Notes: generated by a model from the sequence alone, not told the origin. A stretch of 64,000 bases of DNA from Chryseosolibacter sp964493505 (GCA_964493505.1 CAZBNP010000007.1:140673-204672); one strand, 5' to 3'. Shown: positions 8,501 through 16,824, counted from the stretch's first letter. Made by a program: numbers and translations.

Positions 8501-10810
8501 ACAATCCGCAACAAATGTGAAACACCGGTGGCCGTCTATACCCGGGAGGTCGTAATCAATGATGTTCCTCCCGACCCGACGACTGCAGTGCCATTGTGTG
8601 CGGGCTTCGTCGAGATCGATGCAAACCCGCTCGACCTACCCGATTTAACCTACCTGTGGGGGCTTGGTGAAACCACTGAAACAATCCGTGCCAGCCAACA
8701 GGGCAATTATTCCGTGACTGTCGCAGATGTAAACGGGTGTACGACCAGTGGAACTATTATGGTGGTAGACAACCGGCCGCAAGTTGACCTCGGGCCGGAC
8801 CTTACCATCTGCCAGAACACGCCGATGGCCACGCTTGACGCTATGAATCCCGGCGCCACATTCGCGTGGGAGTTGAACGGCACACCGTTAGGCTCAGCTC
8901 AAACGCAGTCAGTCAACACAGCAAACGCCGGGATATTCGAATACAAAGTGCAGGTTCTTGATCCGATTACAACCTGTTTTACCCGCGATTCGACCACCTT
9001 CACGATCAATGAGTCTCCCGCCTTCAACGTAACGAACAACAGTCCCGTCCCGTGCAACACCGATGCCGGCGAAATCACCGTGAGCTTTGTGTCACCTGCG
9101 GGAAGTTTGTTCTCGTGGTCGGTTACCGGCCCCTCAGTGGTCGTTCCCGGCACTGACGAAACCGTACCGAACTCAGTCACAACACCGGCGAACCTCGCCG
9201 CCGGAACGTATGGCGTTGTGGTTACCGACCAGGTTTCGGGCTGCGCGACCATCAGCACGACCAGCATCGACAGCGATGCGCTGACCGTCACCGCGAGTCC
9301 GGTCGGCACTTGTGATCCAATCCACCTGGACGTGACACTTAACGGCACCCTCATGTATCCGATCGACTACCGGATCATCGACGCCAGTACCGGCGCGGAG
9401 GTGGGAACCGGCCAGGTGCTCACCGGCGACCCGGCAACGCAGGTCTTTACGACCAACAGCCCCATCGACGGATTGCCCAGCGATAACCGCCAGTATGTTG
9501 TTGAAGTGACCACGGGCGGCAGCTGCGTGGCCAGTAGCGATCCCGTTAACGTGAACGAAAGCGCGCGCGTACCCGTCACCCTGGCAACCGATCCCTGTGT
9601 GGAGCCCGTTACCATTACCGCGACCGGAGGAACAGGCTGGACGTGGACGGGCCCCGGCAACATCGCCGATCCGAATGCCTCAACGGTAGTGGTCACCGGA
9701 CTCCTCCAAGGGCTAAACACCTTCAACGTGACAGTTACCGACGGTGTGCTTTGTCCCCGCGATACCTCCATCACCGTCAATGTCAATAACGACATCGTCG
9801 CCGCCTGGACCCAGACAGACGAATGCGCCGACCAGGTCATCCTCTCCGCCACACCCACCGGCCCATACACTTACCGTTGGCACCGGAACAATGTTCTGAT
9901 ACCCGGCGGCCAACAAATTGCGGCGGTCGCAACAGACAACGGCGCACTCTACCGGGTCGATGTCGTAAACACAGCAACGGGTTGTGTGTTCTCCTCCGCG
10001 GAGGATGCCGTAAGGGTTTCCGGCGAACTTGACTTTACACTGACCGCGACTCCTCCCTGTGAAGGACAACCTTTCACATTGACGGCCACGGCCAATCAAA
10101 CAGGTGTATCGTATGAGTGGGCGCTCGACGGCCAGGTACTGGTAGGACAGACGGCCGAGACCTTGATAGAGACCAGAGGCGGACGCTATGATGTAACGGT
10201 AACAGGAGCAGGAGGTGCTTGCTCAATGACGCAGAACTTCAATGTGACGCCCTTACCGGTTACAGCAGGAAGCTTGCCCAGCAGCGGTATCATCTGTCCT
10301 GATCCGGCCAATCCTGACCAGGAGACGCGCGAGGTCGACCTCGACGCCGGCGCTGACTTCACCAGCTACAACTGGTTCCGCGACGGGCAGGCACTGAATG
10401 AAACGGGACAGACCTACACAGCCATGCAGGCTGGCTTGTATTCAGTGGAGTTGGTCAATATCTACGGCTGCCCGAGCAGCGACGAGACGCTGCTGATTGA
10501 AGATTGTACGCCGCGTATCACCGGACCCAACGCGTTCCGTCCTGGCAGCAGCCTGCAGGACAACCAAAGCTTCCGGTTGTTTACGTTCTTTATCTCCGAC
10601 GACGACTTTGAGGTTTTCATTTTCAACCGTTGGGGCGAAATGGTGTTTCATACGAATGAACGTGATTTCAGATGGAACGGCGGGTATGACAACAACAGTG
10701 GCGACCAGTTGCCTACCGGTACTTACACCTACGTCGTTAAGTACCGTAGTTCATACAGGCCGCAGGAAGGCATCAAGGAAAAACGCGGCGGCGTGGTTCT
10801 GCTGCGTTAG
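5549..10810 (+). CDS. Giant secreted T9SS type B (gliding-motility-associated C-terminal domain) protein with PKD domains
   Basis: A 1753-residue cell-surface protein. A signal peptide ends VVA before QDFTQ. The protein contains two related halves, each opening with a WYFG-type motif (near residues 45 and 577) and continuing through a beta-propeller-like region to a PKD-like domain (FGDGNFGAGW near 430, FGDGQSAPDGG near 945). Further Ig/PKD-like repeats rich in cysteine pairs follow. The last ~90 residues (TGPNAFRPGSSLQDNQSF, FNRWGEMVFHTN, WNGGYDNNSGDQLPTGTY) are the type B T9SS sorting domain found in SprB-like proteins. It is divergent from the PorP/SprF gene. Adhesive or gliding-related function is inferred from domain type only. 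Confidence 0.92.
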   Translation: MNLFVNKMTTAMRGALPSVIRHLSSTFLFTLMVVSSVVAQDFTQHNWYFGNSSNGIRFGRSDNQASLITNKSNLGMGGSAVASDPVNGNLLFYTDGVNVFDISHSAMPNGPLVGNPAGNQPVAVAKRPGSVYEYYVFTTTAGGQAYYSIVDMSAFGNSTFPSPPMGAIDGTRRNIAIAALTNQSEAMIVVGDETGKAFWLITRENGAPNYSVTLFDESIEGPVSTTVTTLGLIDAAANLSWHAATGRIAVSPREANRDIEILNFDTATGVLTYNQRILNTAVANAPTQAIYDTEWSNNGQYLYVSRHGEAGIQADVLQFDFLNQTTTLASVLPQPNTIFRSYGLQTAPDSAIYHLYQATNGGPFLAATLTNTDTVAHQVVYTAFPDAPDFNGMQFPSFAPKDSIEFTVDFVAQNECANTPVPFYPTVVPTADSLIWSFGDGNFGAGWSPVHTYEQEGIMLVEVIAFLNGDTAYASHPINITAFDLQITLVQDTTACACELPVNAPVCPGITPFEVTAQAQGGTMPQYQWYGPGGLLPGATSTTLRPDSAGYYYLVATDLTCSAYAGVNIKEYDSLDQRANIWYFGNGAGIDFNPLPDNPAVPIDGPLNTPEGTSVISDRNGQVIFSTDGSVVYDKLNQVISPPGGIGGNNTSSQSALIIPVPGDETLYYIFTTQEVEGGTFELRYSLFDLKENNGLGALTVINQLLFKPSTERITGNANWLIAHEFGNNSFRAYPITTNGIGNPVVSAIGSDHSFTALANGQGYMKLGAQNRLVVALSTPGVSNVVEIFDFADSTGAVTNFRTADLESATGQVYGVEVSPGGNKLFATLRDATPKMYEFAFDSLGNPYHKQTVDAGADLGAIQIGPDGQIYVARNNSGTLGMFQAAEDTIQLSGISVLQDFDLAGNTSMLGLPNFIQTISNPATSPDFSFTGLCLGDSTFFTAVGKDPAIDKFDWVFGDGQSAPDGGPEIAHLYAVPGTYSVVLTIRNKCETPVAVYTREVVINDVPPDPTTAVPLCAGFVEIDANPLDLPDLTYLWGLGETTETIRASQQGNYSVTVADVNGCTTSGTIMVVDNRPQVDLGPDLTICQNTPMATLDAMNPGATFAWELNGTPLGSAQTQSVNTANAGIFEYKVQVLDPITTCFTRDSTTFTINESPAFNVTNNSPVPCNTDAGEITVSFVSPAGSLFSWSVTGPSVVVPGTDETVPNSVTTPANLAAGTYGVVVTDQVSGCATISTTSIDSDALTVTASPVGTCDPIHLDVTLNGTLMYPIDYRIIDASTGAEVGTGQVLTGDPATQVFTTNSPIDGLPSDNRQYVVEVTTGGSCVASSDPVNVNESARVPVTLATDPCVEPVTITATGGTGWTWTGPGNIADPNASTVVVTGLLQGLNTFNVTVTDGVLCPRDTSITVNVNNDIVAAWTQTDECADQVILSATPTGPYTYRWHRNNVLIPGGQQIAAVATDNGALYRVDVVNTATGCVFSSAEDAVRVSGELDFTLTATPPCEGQPFTLTATANQTGVSYEWALDGQVLVGQTAETLIETRGGRYDVTVTGAGGACSMTQNFNVTPLPVTAGSLPSSGIICPDPANPDQETREVDLDAGADFTSYNWFRDGQALNETGQTYTAMQAGLYSVELVNIYGCPSSDETLLIEDCTPRITGPNAFRPGSSLQDNQSFRLFTFFISDDDFEVFIFNRWGEMVFHTNERDFRWNGGYDNNSGDQLPTGTYTYVVKYRSSYRPQEGIKEKRGGVVLLR

Positions 10811-10875
10811 TCCGCTATACACAATCCTGTACATTAGAAAATGAATTAGTTTTACGAACACATACCTATCGCACT

Positions 10876-11223
10876 ATGAACCGAACATCCGGAATCCTCA
10901 CATGTTTGTCACTCGTTATTCTTCTTTCAGCCTTTCAGATCATCAAGACAACGCTGCACATCACCGTCCGTGATGAGTTAGGCAACATTGTCGAAGGGGC
11001 TACGGTACAGCTGTTTGAAACGGAAGACGACTACCTGAAAGAAGAGAATATTGTTCAGGAAGGAGCCACCGATAAACACGGGATCGTAAAATTCAAAAAC
11101 CTGCAGGCCATCTCTTATTTCGTGATCATCCGGAAGGATGACAAGGATAATTCCGGCGGCGGCGAACGCACCGCCGTGCTGGAAGCGAAAAGGATTAATA
11201 AGGTGACTATCGTAATCCAGTAA
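10876..11223 (+). CDS. Small exported protein with a carboxypeptidase-regulatory/Cna-B-like fold
   Basis: A 115-residue protein with an N-terminal hydrophobic segment (residues 7-21) followed by one beta-sandwich unit: LHITVRDELGNIVEGATVQLF, then GATDKHGIVKFKNL and YFVIIRKDDKDN. This is the pattern of a single carboxypeptidase regulatory-like (transthyretin-like) domain, common in Bacteroidota envelope proteins. Upstream, TAGTTTTA (10847-10854) resembles the -7 promoter box. No specific function can be assigned. Confidence 0.75.
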   Translation: MNRTSGILTCLSLVILLSAFQIIKTTLHITVRDELGNIVEGATVQLFETEDDYLKEENIVQEGATDKHGIVKFKNLQAISYFVIIRKDDKDNSGGGERTAVLEAKRINKVTIVIQ

Positions 11224-11227
11224 CCGA

Positions 11228-11389
11228 CTACCGACTACTAATCACCACCAGCCCGAACGCAATCACGACTATCCAGAATTTATAAACCGATAGCCCGGGA
11301 ATAATCACAATGCCGAGTTCCATCAGTACGGCCAGTAGCACGAGCACAACCGCAAGTGCTTTTAGAATTGATCTGGTTCTATTGCTCAT
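11228..11389 (-). CDS. Putative 53-residue two-helix membrane protein
   Basis: Minus-strand frame starting at ATG 11387-11389 inside the last codons of the cyclotransferase gene (11-bp overlap) and ending at TAG 11228. It begins MSNRTRSILKALAVVLVLL, with hydrophobic segments at about residues 9-20 and 24-50 separated by a glutamate (LMELGIVIIPG), then ends VVISSR. The positively charged N-terminus and strong hydrophobicity over almost the whole length look like a real small membrane protein, and the overlap suggests translational coupling. I do not recognise the family. Confidence 0.6.
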   Translation of the reverse strand: MSNRTRSILKALAVVLVLLAVLMELGIVIIPGLSVYKFWIVVIAFGLVVISSR

Positions 11390-12170
11390 CGTTTGATTGG
11401 TTTAATTGTAACACGTAGCACGACGACCAGAACTTCCCGGTTATAATCAGCAACTTTGTCGTCGGGTGATATGCTATACCGTTCAGCACGTCAGCGCCGG
11501 GATTCTCCATTTTGGCGTCGCGCACAAGCGGCGTCAGATCGAGGTAACCCACAACGCGGCCGTCGGACGGATCAATTTTCAGCACATGGTTTGTCTCCCA
11601 CTGATTAGCCAGTACAAACCCCTCCATGAACTCCAGCTCGTTAAGCCTGGTAACCGGACCATTTTCATCCCACACCGCCACGGTCTTTACGGTCTCCAGC
11701 GTAGCCGTATCAAGATAAATTAATTTTTCCGTTCCATTGCTCATAATCAGGTTCGCACCATCATGCGTCAGCCCCCATCCTTCCGTTGAATACGTGAACT
11801 CCCTGATCTTTTCGAAGGTATTAAGGTCGTAAACAAAGCCAGTCTGGTCCTTCCAGGTGAGCTGATAGAGCTTATTGTTCAGGATTGTTATTCCCTCACC
11901 GAAATACTTCTCATCGAGAACGACCTTTTTATCCGGCTTTCCCGTCTTGATATCAATGATACCAACCCATGAGTTTTTTTGCCCCGTGCTCTCGTACAAC
12001 TGACCGTTGTGGATCAGCAATCCCTGCGTCCATGCGGTGGGGTCGTGTTTCCAGCGCATCTTGAGCTTATAGGGTATTGGTGGGGTACTACCCGTATTGC
12101 CCTGATTTTCTCCACCGCATGCCGTCATCATGGCTATCAGGATGAGGATAAGCATACCTAGTCTTGTCAT
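11379..12170 (-). CDS. Glutaminyl-peptide cyclotransferase, lipoprotein
   Basis: A plant/bacterial-type beta-propeller glutaminyl cyclase that converts N-terminal Gln of exported proteins to pyroglutamate in the periplasm. It has a lipoprotein signal with lipobox MTAC at about residue 18, then HDPTAWTQGLLIHNGQLYES, a hallmark of the family, and later GITILNNKLYQLTWK, LIMSNGTEKLIYLD, LNELEFMEGFVLANQW and VLNGIAYHP. At 263 residues it is the usual length. Nine predicted secreted proteins in this window carry Gln at +1 of the mature chain, giving it obvious substrates. It is divergent from tsaC/sua5. Confidence 0.93.
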   Translation of the reverse strand: MTRLGMLILILIAMMTACGGENQGNTGSTPPIPYKLKMRWKHDPTAWTQGLLIHNGQLYESTGQKNSWVGIIDIKTGKPDKKVVLDEKYFGEGITILNNKLYQLTWKDQTGFVYDLNTFEKIREFTYSTEGWGLTHDGANLIMSNGTEKLIYLDTATLETVKTVAVWDENGPVTRLNELEFMEGFVLANQWETNHVLKIDPSDGRVVGYLDLTPLVRDAKMENPGADVLNGIAYHPTTKLLIITGKFWSSCYVLQLNQSNDEQ

Positions 12171-12211
12171 TTTCCCGACACTATTTTTCTAAACTTGTCC
12201 GCCTTAACCTT

Positions 12212-12219
12212 TACTTTTG
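12212..12219 (+). promoter_or_regulatory. -7 promoter box of the threonylcarbamoyl-AMP synthase gene
   Basis: TACTTTTG matches TAnnTTTG exactly and ends 7 nt before the ATG at 12227, predicting a 5' UTR of about four bases. A good -33 box is not visible. Confidence 0.45.
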
Positions 12220-12226
12220 CCAGCGT

Positions 12227-13174
12227 ATGGCGGAGATCGGTAAAGATATAAATAAAGCGAGGCAACTCCTTGAAGACGGACAACTTGTCGCCATCCCCAC
12301 GGAGACTGTCTACGGCCTTGCCGGCAACGCATTGAACGAAAAGGCGGTTGCCGCAATATTTGAAGCGAAGAACAGGCCGGCATTCGATCCTCTCATTGTT
12401 CATGTCTCTTCACTGGAAAGCGTAGTTGCATTCGTCAAGGACATACCTCAAAAAGCGATAGCCCTGGCGGAGGCGTTCTGGCCCGGACCTCTGACATTAC
12501 TGCTCGAAAAGAAAGCCATCATCCCCGACCTCGTCACCGCGGGCCTCCCCACAGTCGGCATCCGGTGCCCCGACCACAGCCTCACCCGTGAGCTGCTCTC
12601 GGCCCTGACTTTTCCGCTGGCGGCCCCGAGCGCTAATCCCTTCGGCTATATCAGCCCCACCACACCGGCGCATGTGAATGCACAGCTCGGCAACCGCATT
12701 CCCTATATTCTCGATGGCGGCCCCTGTACCGTTGGCATCGAGTCGACAATCATCGCCGTAGACAACGCCAGGGGCACTGTACTCAGACACGGTGGACTAA
12801 AGATTGAAGATATTGAAAGTGTGATCGGTAAAGTAAGTATGCAAACGTTTTCTGCTTCCAATCCGCAAGCACCCGGTCAACTGCAAAGTCACTATGCTCC
12901 ACGAAAAAAACTGATCGCCGGCGACATCGCACAGATGCTGCGCGAGGAGCGTACAGAGAAGGTAGGGGTCCTCTCGTTTCAAAACGACTATGGCGTACCC
13001 ATGCAGGTTGTACTCTCCCCTTCCGGGAGCCTGGAAGAAGCCGCGCGCAATTTCTTCTCCGCACTGCGCAAGCTTGACGAATCCGCCGCGGAGATAATTC
13101 TTGCTGAATACGCGCCCGAAACCGGTCTTGGAAGAGCGATCAACGACCGGATCAGACGAGCGGCCGGCAATTGA
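12227..13174 (+). CDS. tsaC: L-threonylcarbamoyladenylate synthase (Sua5-type)
   Basis: Makes threonylcarbamoyl-AMP from threonine, bicarbonate and ATP for the universal t6A37 tRNA modification. The 315-residue protein has the YrdC domain (residues 5-195: QLVAIPTETVYGLAGNALN, WPGPLTLLLEKK, PLAAPSANPFGYISPT, GIESTI) and the additional C-terminal Sua5 domain after the linker PGQLQSHYAPRKKL, so it is the two-domain Sua5 form. The start MAEIGKDINKARQLLEDG is chosen because the 21 upstream codons look non-coding and contain the -7 box. Confidence 0.93.
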   Translation: MAEIGKDINKARQLLEDGQLVAIPTETVYGLAGNALNEKAVAAIFEAKNRPAFDPLIVHVSSLESVVAFVKDIPQKAIALAEAFWPGPLTLLLEKKAIIPDLVTAGLPTVGIRCPDHSLTRELLSALTFPLAAPSANPFGYISPTTPAHVNAQLGNRIPYILDGGPCTVGIESTIIAVDNARGTVLRHGGLKIEDIESVIGKVSMQTFSASNPQAPGQLQSHYAPRKKLIAGDIAQMLREERTEKVGVLSFQNDYGVPMQVVLSPSGSLEEAARNFFSALRKLDESAAEIILAEYAPETGLGRAINDRIRRAAGN

Positions 13175-13188
13175 GAGGCTCCATGCCT

Positions 13189-13219
13189 TTTGCCTGCACC
13201 CAAATTTGTCTTACATTTC
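13189..13219 (+). promoter_or_regulatory. Promoter of pfkA (-33/-7 type)
   Basis: TTTG (13189-13192), a 19-nt spacer and TACATTTC (13212-13219, one mismatch to TAnnTTTG), placed so that transcription would start about two bases before the pfkA ATG. The -33 box follows the tsaC stop codon closely. Confidence 0.6.
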
Positions 13220-13224
13220 CTTCT

Positions 13225-14316
13225 ATGAAAAAAGTGCTAATCCTTACCGGAGGTGGTGATTGTCCCGGGCTCAATGCCGTGATCAGGGGTGTGTTCAAGC
13301 GCGCCCGACTTGAGAAGACCTGGGAGGTGTTTGGAAGTATCGAAGCGTTTAACGGCGTGTTCGCCGATCCGCCGGAGCTGGTCAAGCTTACGTTAGCAAG
13401 GACGGGCGGAATCCACGTCAAGGGTGGAACCATCCTCAAAACCACAAACAAGGGCAATCCCCTGAAGTTCCCGGTAAAGCAGGATGACGGATCTATCGCC
13501 ACCGTCGATCGGTCTGATGAGCTCGCAAAACGCATCAAAGATCTCGCCTTCGATGCCGTGATAAACATAGGAGGAGACGGATCACAGAAGATATCAAAAG
13601 TGTTGTTCGACAAGGGCGTACCCATTATCGGCGTGCCCAAGACGATCGACAATGACCTTTGCGCAACCGACGTGACCTTTGGTTTTCAGACGGCGGTACA
13701 AATCGCGACCGACAGCTTTGACAAGCTGGTAACCACCGCGGAGAGTCATCACCGCGTAATGATTATGGAAGTTATGGGGCGTGATGCGGGATGGATAGCA
13801 CTGCATACTGCAATTGCGGGAGGTGCGGAAGTATGCCTGATACCGGAAATCCCCTACGACATCGAGAAAATATCACGACGTCTCAATCTGCGATACGAAA
13901 ACGGCCGCGGATTCGCCAACGTGGTCATTGCCGAAGGCGCCAAGCCGAAGAAAGGGACCGTCACCGCGAGAGCAGGCGAAGCGGGGTCGGAACACGTGCG
14001 TCTCGGTGGCGTAGCCTATGCATTATCGGAGCAGCTAAAAAACAAGGGATGCACAGCGGATATCCGCGAGACCGTACTCGGCCATGTTCAGCGCGGCGGC
14101 AGCCCCGTTGCGTACGACCGGGTACTGGCATCCGTGATGGGCGTCAAGGCTTTTGAGCTCGCGCTTGAAGGGCAGTTTGGCAAGATGGTCTCGTTTAAGA
14201 ATAACTCCGTGACCGCGGTAACGCTGGAAGAAGCAACGCGCGAACCGCGGCTGGTTGATAAAGACTCTTACCTGGTGCAGGCCGCACGCGGCCTGGGCAT
14301 CAGCTTCGGCGACTGA
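13225..14316 (+). CDS. pfkA: 6-phosphofructokinase (group III-like)
   Basis: Phosphorylates fructose 6-phosphate in glycolysis. The 363-residue protein begins MKKVLILTGGGDCPGLNAVI and shows the family motifs IGGDGSQKISKVLF, GVPKTIDNDLCATDVTFGFQTA, EVMGRDAGWIALHTAIAGGA and LGHVQRGGSPVAYDR. In E. coli PfkA numbering it has Gly at 104 (GGDG) but Lys at 124 (PKTIDND). PPi-dependent enzymes usually have Asp104 and Lys124, classical ATP enzymes Gly104 and Gly124. The mixed signature is typical of group III enzymes, so the phosphoryl donor (ATP or PPi) cannot be decided from sequence. pgk follows at 122 bp, forming a small glycolytic cluster. Confidence 0.92.
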   Translation: MKKVLILTGGGDCPGLNAVIRGVFKRARLEKTWEVFGSIEAFNGVFADPPELVKLTLARTGGIHVKGGTILKTTNKGNPLKFPVKQDDGSIATVDRSDELAKRIKDLAFDAVINIGGDGSQKISKVLFDKGVPIIGVPKTIDNDLCATDVTFGFQTAVQIATDSFDKLVTTAESHHRVMIMEVMGRDAGWIALHTAIAGGAEVCLIPEIPYDIEKISRRLNLRYENGRGFANVVIAEGAKPKKGTVTARAGEAGSEHVRLGGVAYALSEQLKNKGCTADIRETVLGHVQRGGSPVAYDRVLASVMGVKAFELALEGQFGKMVSFKNNSVTAVTLEEATREPRLVDKDSYLVQAARGLGISFGD

Positions 14317-14437
14317 CAGTACCCGAAAAACAACCGAATGCTGTCCGTCGTTCAGATGATTTACTAAATTCGCCACCATCAGGCAAAACGCTTCCGCGGC
14401 AGCGATGTTGCGCATACACTCAACCAGACAACCCGAC

Positions 14438-15625
14438 ATGAAAACGATCAACGACTTCAACTTCAAAGGAAAGAAAGCGCTTATCAGAGTAGATTTCAAC
14501 GTACCGCTGGATAAGGCTTTCAACGTTGCAGACGATAATCGTATTCGCGCTACCATTCCCACCCTCGAAAAAATACTGGCAGACGGCGGAAGTTGTATCC
14601 TGATGTCGCACCTCGGTCGCCCGAAAACAGGTCCGGAAGAAAAGTACTCGCTCAAACACACCGTAAAGCGCCTGGAAGAATTGCTCGGAAGGCCTGTGCA
14701 GTTTGCGTCAGATTGCATCGGTGAAGAGGCTGTCGCGAAAGCGGAAAACCTCAAGCCGGGAGAAGTGCTGTTACTTGAGAATCTCCGATTTTACAAGGAG
14801 GAAGAAAAAGGTGATCCGGCTTTCGCCGAAAATCTCGCTTCCTTCGGCGATATTTATGTCAACGATGCATTTGGTACCGCGCATCGCGCACATGCGTCTA
14901 CCACGGTTGCAGCCCGCTACTTCACAGAGAAGTGCGCCGGCCTCGTAATGGCAGCGGAACTCGCCAACGCACGCAAGGTACTCGAAACCGCCGAGTCGCC
15001 GTTCACCGCGATTATGGGAGGTGCCAAGATCTCCGACAAGATCCTCATCATTGAAAAACTCCTCGATAAAGTAGATCACCTCATCATCGGAGGCGGAATG
15101 GCCTATACTTTCTTCAAAGCACTCGGCGGCCATATCGGCAACTCGCTGGTCGAAGAAGACAAGCTTGATCTGGCAAAAAATCTTATCCGGAAAGCAAAAG
15201 AGAAAAACGTCGAACTTCACCTCCCGATCGACTCTGTTATCGCAGATAAGTTCGACGCAGAGGCCAACACTGAAATCGCCAACAACAACGCTATCAAAGA
15301 CGGATGGATGGGCCTGGATATCGGACCGCAGGCGCAAACAATATTCGCGCAGGTAATCTCGGGATCAAAAACTATCCTGTGGAACGGACCTATGGGTGTC
15401 TTCGAGATGGAGAAGTTCGCGGAAGGAACAAAGAAAGTAGCAGAGGCAGTAGTTGAGGCAACTGGAAACGGTGGTTTTTCACTGATCGGCGGCGGCGATT
15501 CCGCCGCTGCCGTTGCAAAATTCGGCTTCGACGATGATGTAAGTTACGTATCTACGGGAGGAGGAGCCTTGCTTGAATACTTCGAAGGAAAAATATTGCC
15601 GGGAGTTCAGGCGCTTGAAGCGTAG
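14438..15625 (+). CDS. pgk: Phosphoglycerate kinase
   Basis: Transfers phosphate from 1,3-bisphosphoglycerate to ADP in glycolysis. The 395 residues contain the canonical motifs RVDFNVPL, SHLGRPKTGPEEKYSL, LENLRFYKEEEKGDP, NDAFGTAHRAHASTT, MGGAKISDKI, LIIGGGMAYTFFKALG, WNGPMGVFEME and the C-terminal GGGDSAAAV with STGGGALLEY. The start MKTINDFNFKGKKALIRVD fits the family; eleven in-frame codons upstream do not. TAAATTCG at about 14365 is a weak -7 candidate. Confidence 0.97.
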   Translation: MKTINDFNFKGKKALIRVDFNVPLDKAFNVADDNRIRATIPTLEKILADGGSCILMSHLGRPKTGPEEKYSLKHTVKRLEELLGRPVQFASDCIGEEAVAKAENLKPGEVLLLENLRFYKEEEKGDPAFAENLASFGDIYVNDAFGTAHRAHASTTVAARYFTEKCAGLVMAAELANARKVLETAESPFTAIMGGAKISDKILIIEKLLDKVDHLIIGGGMAYTFFKALGGHIGNSLVEEDKLDLAKNLIRKAKEKNVELHLPIDSVIADKFDAEANTEIANNNAIKDGWMGLDIGPQAQTIFAQVISGSKTILWNGPMGVFEMEKFAEGTKKVAEAVVEATGNGGFSLIGGGDSAAAVAKFGFDDDVSYVSTGGGALLEYFEGKILPGVQALEA

Positions 15626-15808
15626 CCGGGTCATAATATACCCCGTGCGGAATTATCACACATCACCATACACGCCGACCTTTCGGTCAAGTGTCACTTA
15701 AAGGCGATTTCACGCTTTTTATCGACGTCAGGTTACAATCGATGGAATATGGCACAGCCTTTCACACAGTGTGTGTAAGACAATCATGTCCAACTAAACT
15801 GAACAACG

Positions 15809-16477
15809 ATGAAAAAGCAAAGAAATGTGAGCTTGCTGGTTTGTGTGCTGGCGATTTTAACGTTCTCACTAACCGAAGCGCAGGCACAATACGCCAGAGC
15901 AGGGATTAAAGGTGGACTCAATCTGAGCAATCTATACGTAGACCAGCCGAACGATGACAGGGCACGTCTCGGATGGCACGCGGGATTTTACGGTCAGCTT
16001 TTCGCAAGCGAGGTTTTCGCTATTCAACCAGAGGTCAATTTCTCAACGAAAGGAACCGGCGTTACCCGGATCGGCAGCAACAGCGCGGAATACAAAACCA
16101 ATTTCAATTTGAGCTATATCGACATTCCCGTACTGGCGGTATTCAAGTTGGGCGACTTTGCGGAAATCCATGCGGGTGCTTACTGGGCTTACCTGCTCGG
16201 TGCCAAAATCCGAAACAGGGATAATGATCCAATGAATGAGTTCATTTCGGTAGACCGCGACAATTTCGACGATTGGGATTACGGTCTCGTTGGAGGTATC
16301 GGCTTCAACGTTGGCCCCGGTGTGCAGCTCGGTGCGCGCTATAACTACGGCCTGAACAAGATAGCAAAATCGACCGCCGCGCGCGTATTATTCGGAAGTT
16401 CCAAGAACCAGGTGGCGCAGTTGTACCTCGCATTCAATCTGAACGCAAGGACAGCCGAAAGAACCTCCGGTTACTGA
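15809..16477 (+). CDS. Outer-membrane beta-barrel protein
   Basis: A 222-residue porin-like protein of the Bacteroidota outer-membrane beta-barrel (OMP_b-brl_2, PorT-like) family. The signal peptide (residues 1-26) ends AQA before QYARAG. The mature chain shows GIKGGLNLSNLY, WHAGFYGQLF, IQPEVNFSTKG, LSYIDIPVLAVFKLG and LGARYNYGLN, the alternating strand pattern of this family. It is a single gene, followed by a strong terminator at 16493-16534. Substrate is unknown. Confidence 0.88.
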   Translation: MKKQRNVSLLVCVLAILTFSLTEAQAQYARAGIKGGLNLSNLYVDQPNDDRARLGWHAGFYGQLFASEVFAIQPEVNFSTKGTGVTRIGSNSAEYKTNFNLSYIDIPVLAVFKLGDFAEIHAGAYWAYLLGAKIRNRDNDPMNEFISVDRDNFDDWDYGLVGGIGFNVGPGVQLGARYNYGLNKIAKSTAARVLFGSSKNQVAQLYLAFNLNARTAERTSGY

Positions 16478-16492
16478 GGGTCAAAATCATCC

Positions 16493-16534
16493 AAAACAAA
16501 AGAACCTGGTCAATAAGCCAGGTTCTTTTGTTTT
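16493..16534. terminator. Strong bidirectional rho-independent terminator
   Basis: A perfect 17-bp inverted repeat, arm core aaaagaacctgg, with an 8-nt loop (16510-16517). The U-run after the plus-strand stem and the A-rich left flank allow termination in both directions. It lies between the convergent beta-barrel gene and the small membrane ORF, whose final codons form part of the stem. Confidence 0.9.
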
Positions 16535-16707
16535 TCTAACATGGTACGCTGATCATACCGACGCGCACCTGAGCGTCGGAGCGGTCCTATCTCATCGAGA
16601 TCATCCACTTCAATTTTGTGGAAGAGCAAACGAATCAAAAGATAGCTTACGGTCACAAACAGCACGTATGCTGCGACCAACGACAATACAATCAATAGAA
16701 CTTCCAT
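16510..16707 (-). CDS. Small single-span membrane protein, unrecognised
   Basis: 65 residues: one strong N-terminal transmembrane helix (MEVLLIVLSLVAAYVLFVTV, about residues 3-28), then an acidic patch (HKIEVDDLDEIGP) and a basic cytoplasmic tail (LRRSGARRYDQR). The frame runs into the terminator hairpin that serves the convergent gene, which supports a real 3' end here. No family is recognised; the length and composition make it plausible, not certain. Confidence 0.5.
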   Translation of the reverse strand: MEVLLIVLSLVAAYVLFVTVSYLLIRLLFHKIEVDDLDEIGPLRRSGARRYDQRTMLEKQKNLAY

Positions 16708-16790
16708 AATGCGTAATTTCTTCTATCAATACGAAAATAATGCCATCCTTTACTATAACGACTGCCAATCGCCCGGGGTTCCTATTGGCC

Positions 16791-16824
16791 CACAGACATA
16801 GGAATTTATCCACACACATAGGAA
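16791..16824. repeat. Two 14-bp direct repeats 20 bp apart upstream of the lmo0937-family gene
   Basis: cacagacataggaa (16791-16804) and cacacacataggaa (16811-16824) differ at one base and are exactly 20 bp apart, about two helical turns. A degenerate third copy may begin near 16832. This layout is typical of tandem binding sites for a dimeric activator on one face of the DNA, here ~125 bp before the small membrane-protein gene. Confidence 0.55.
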
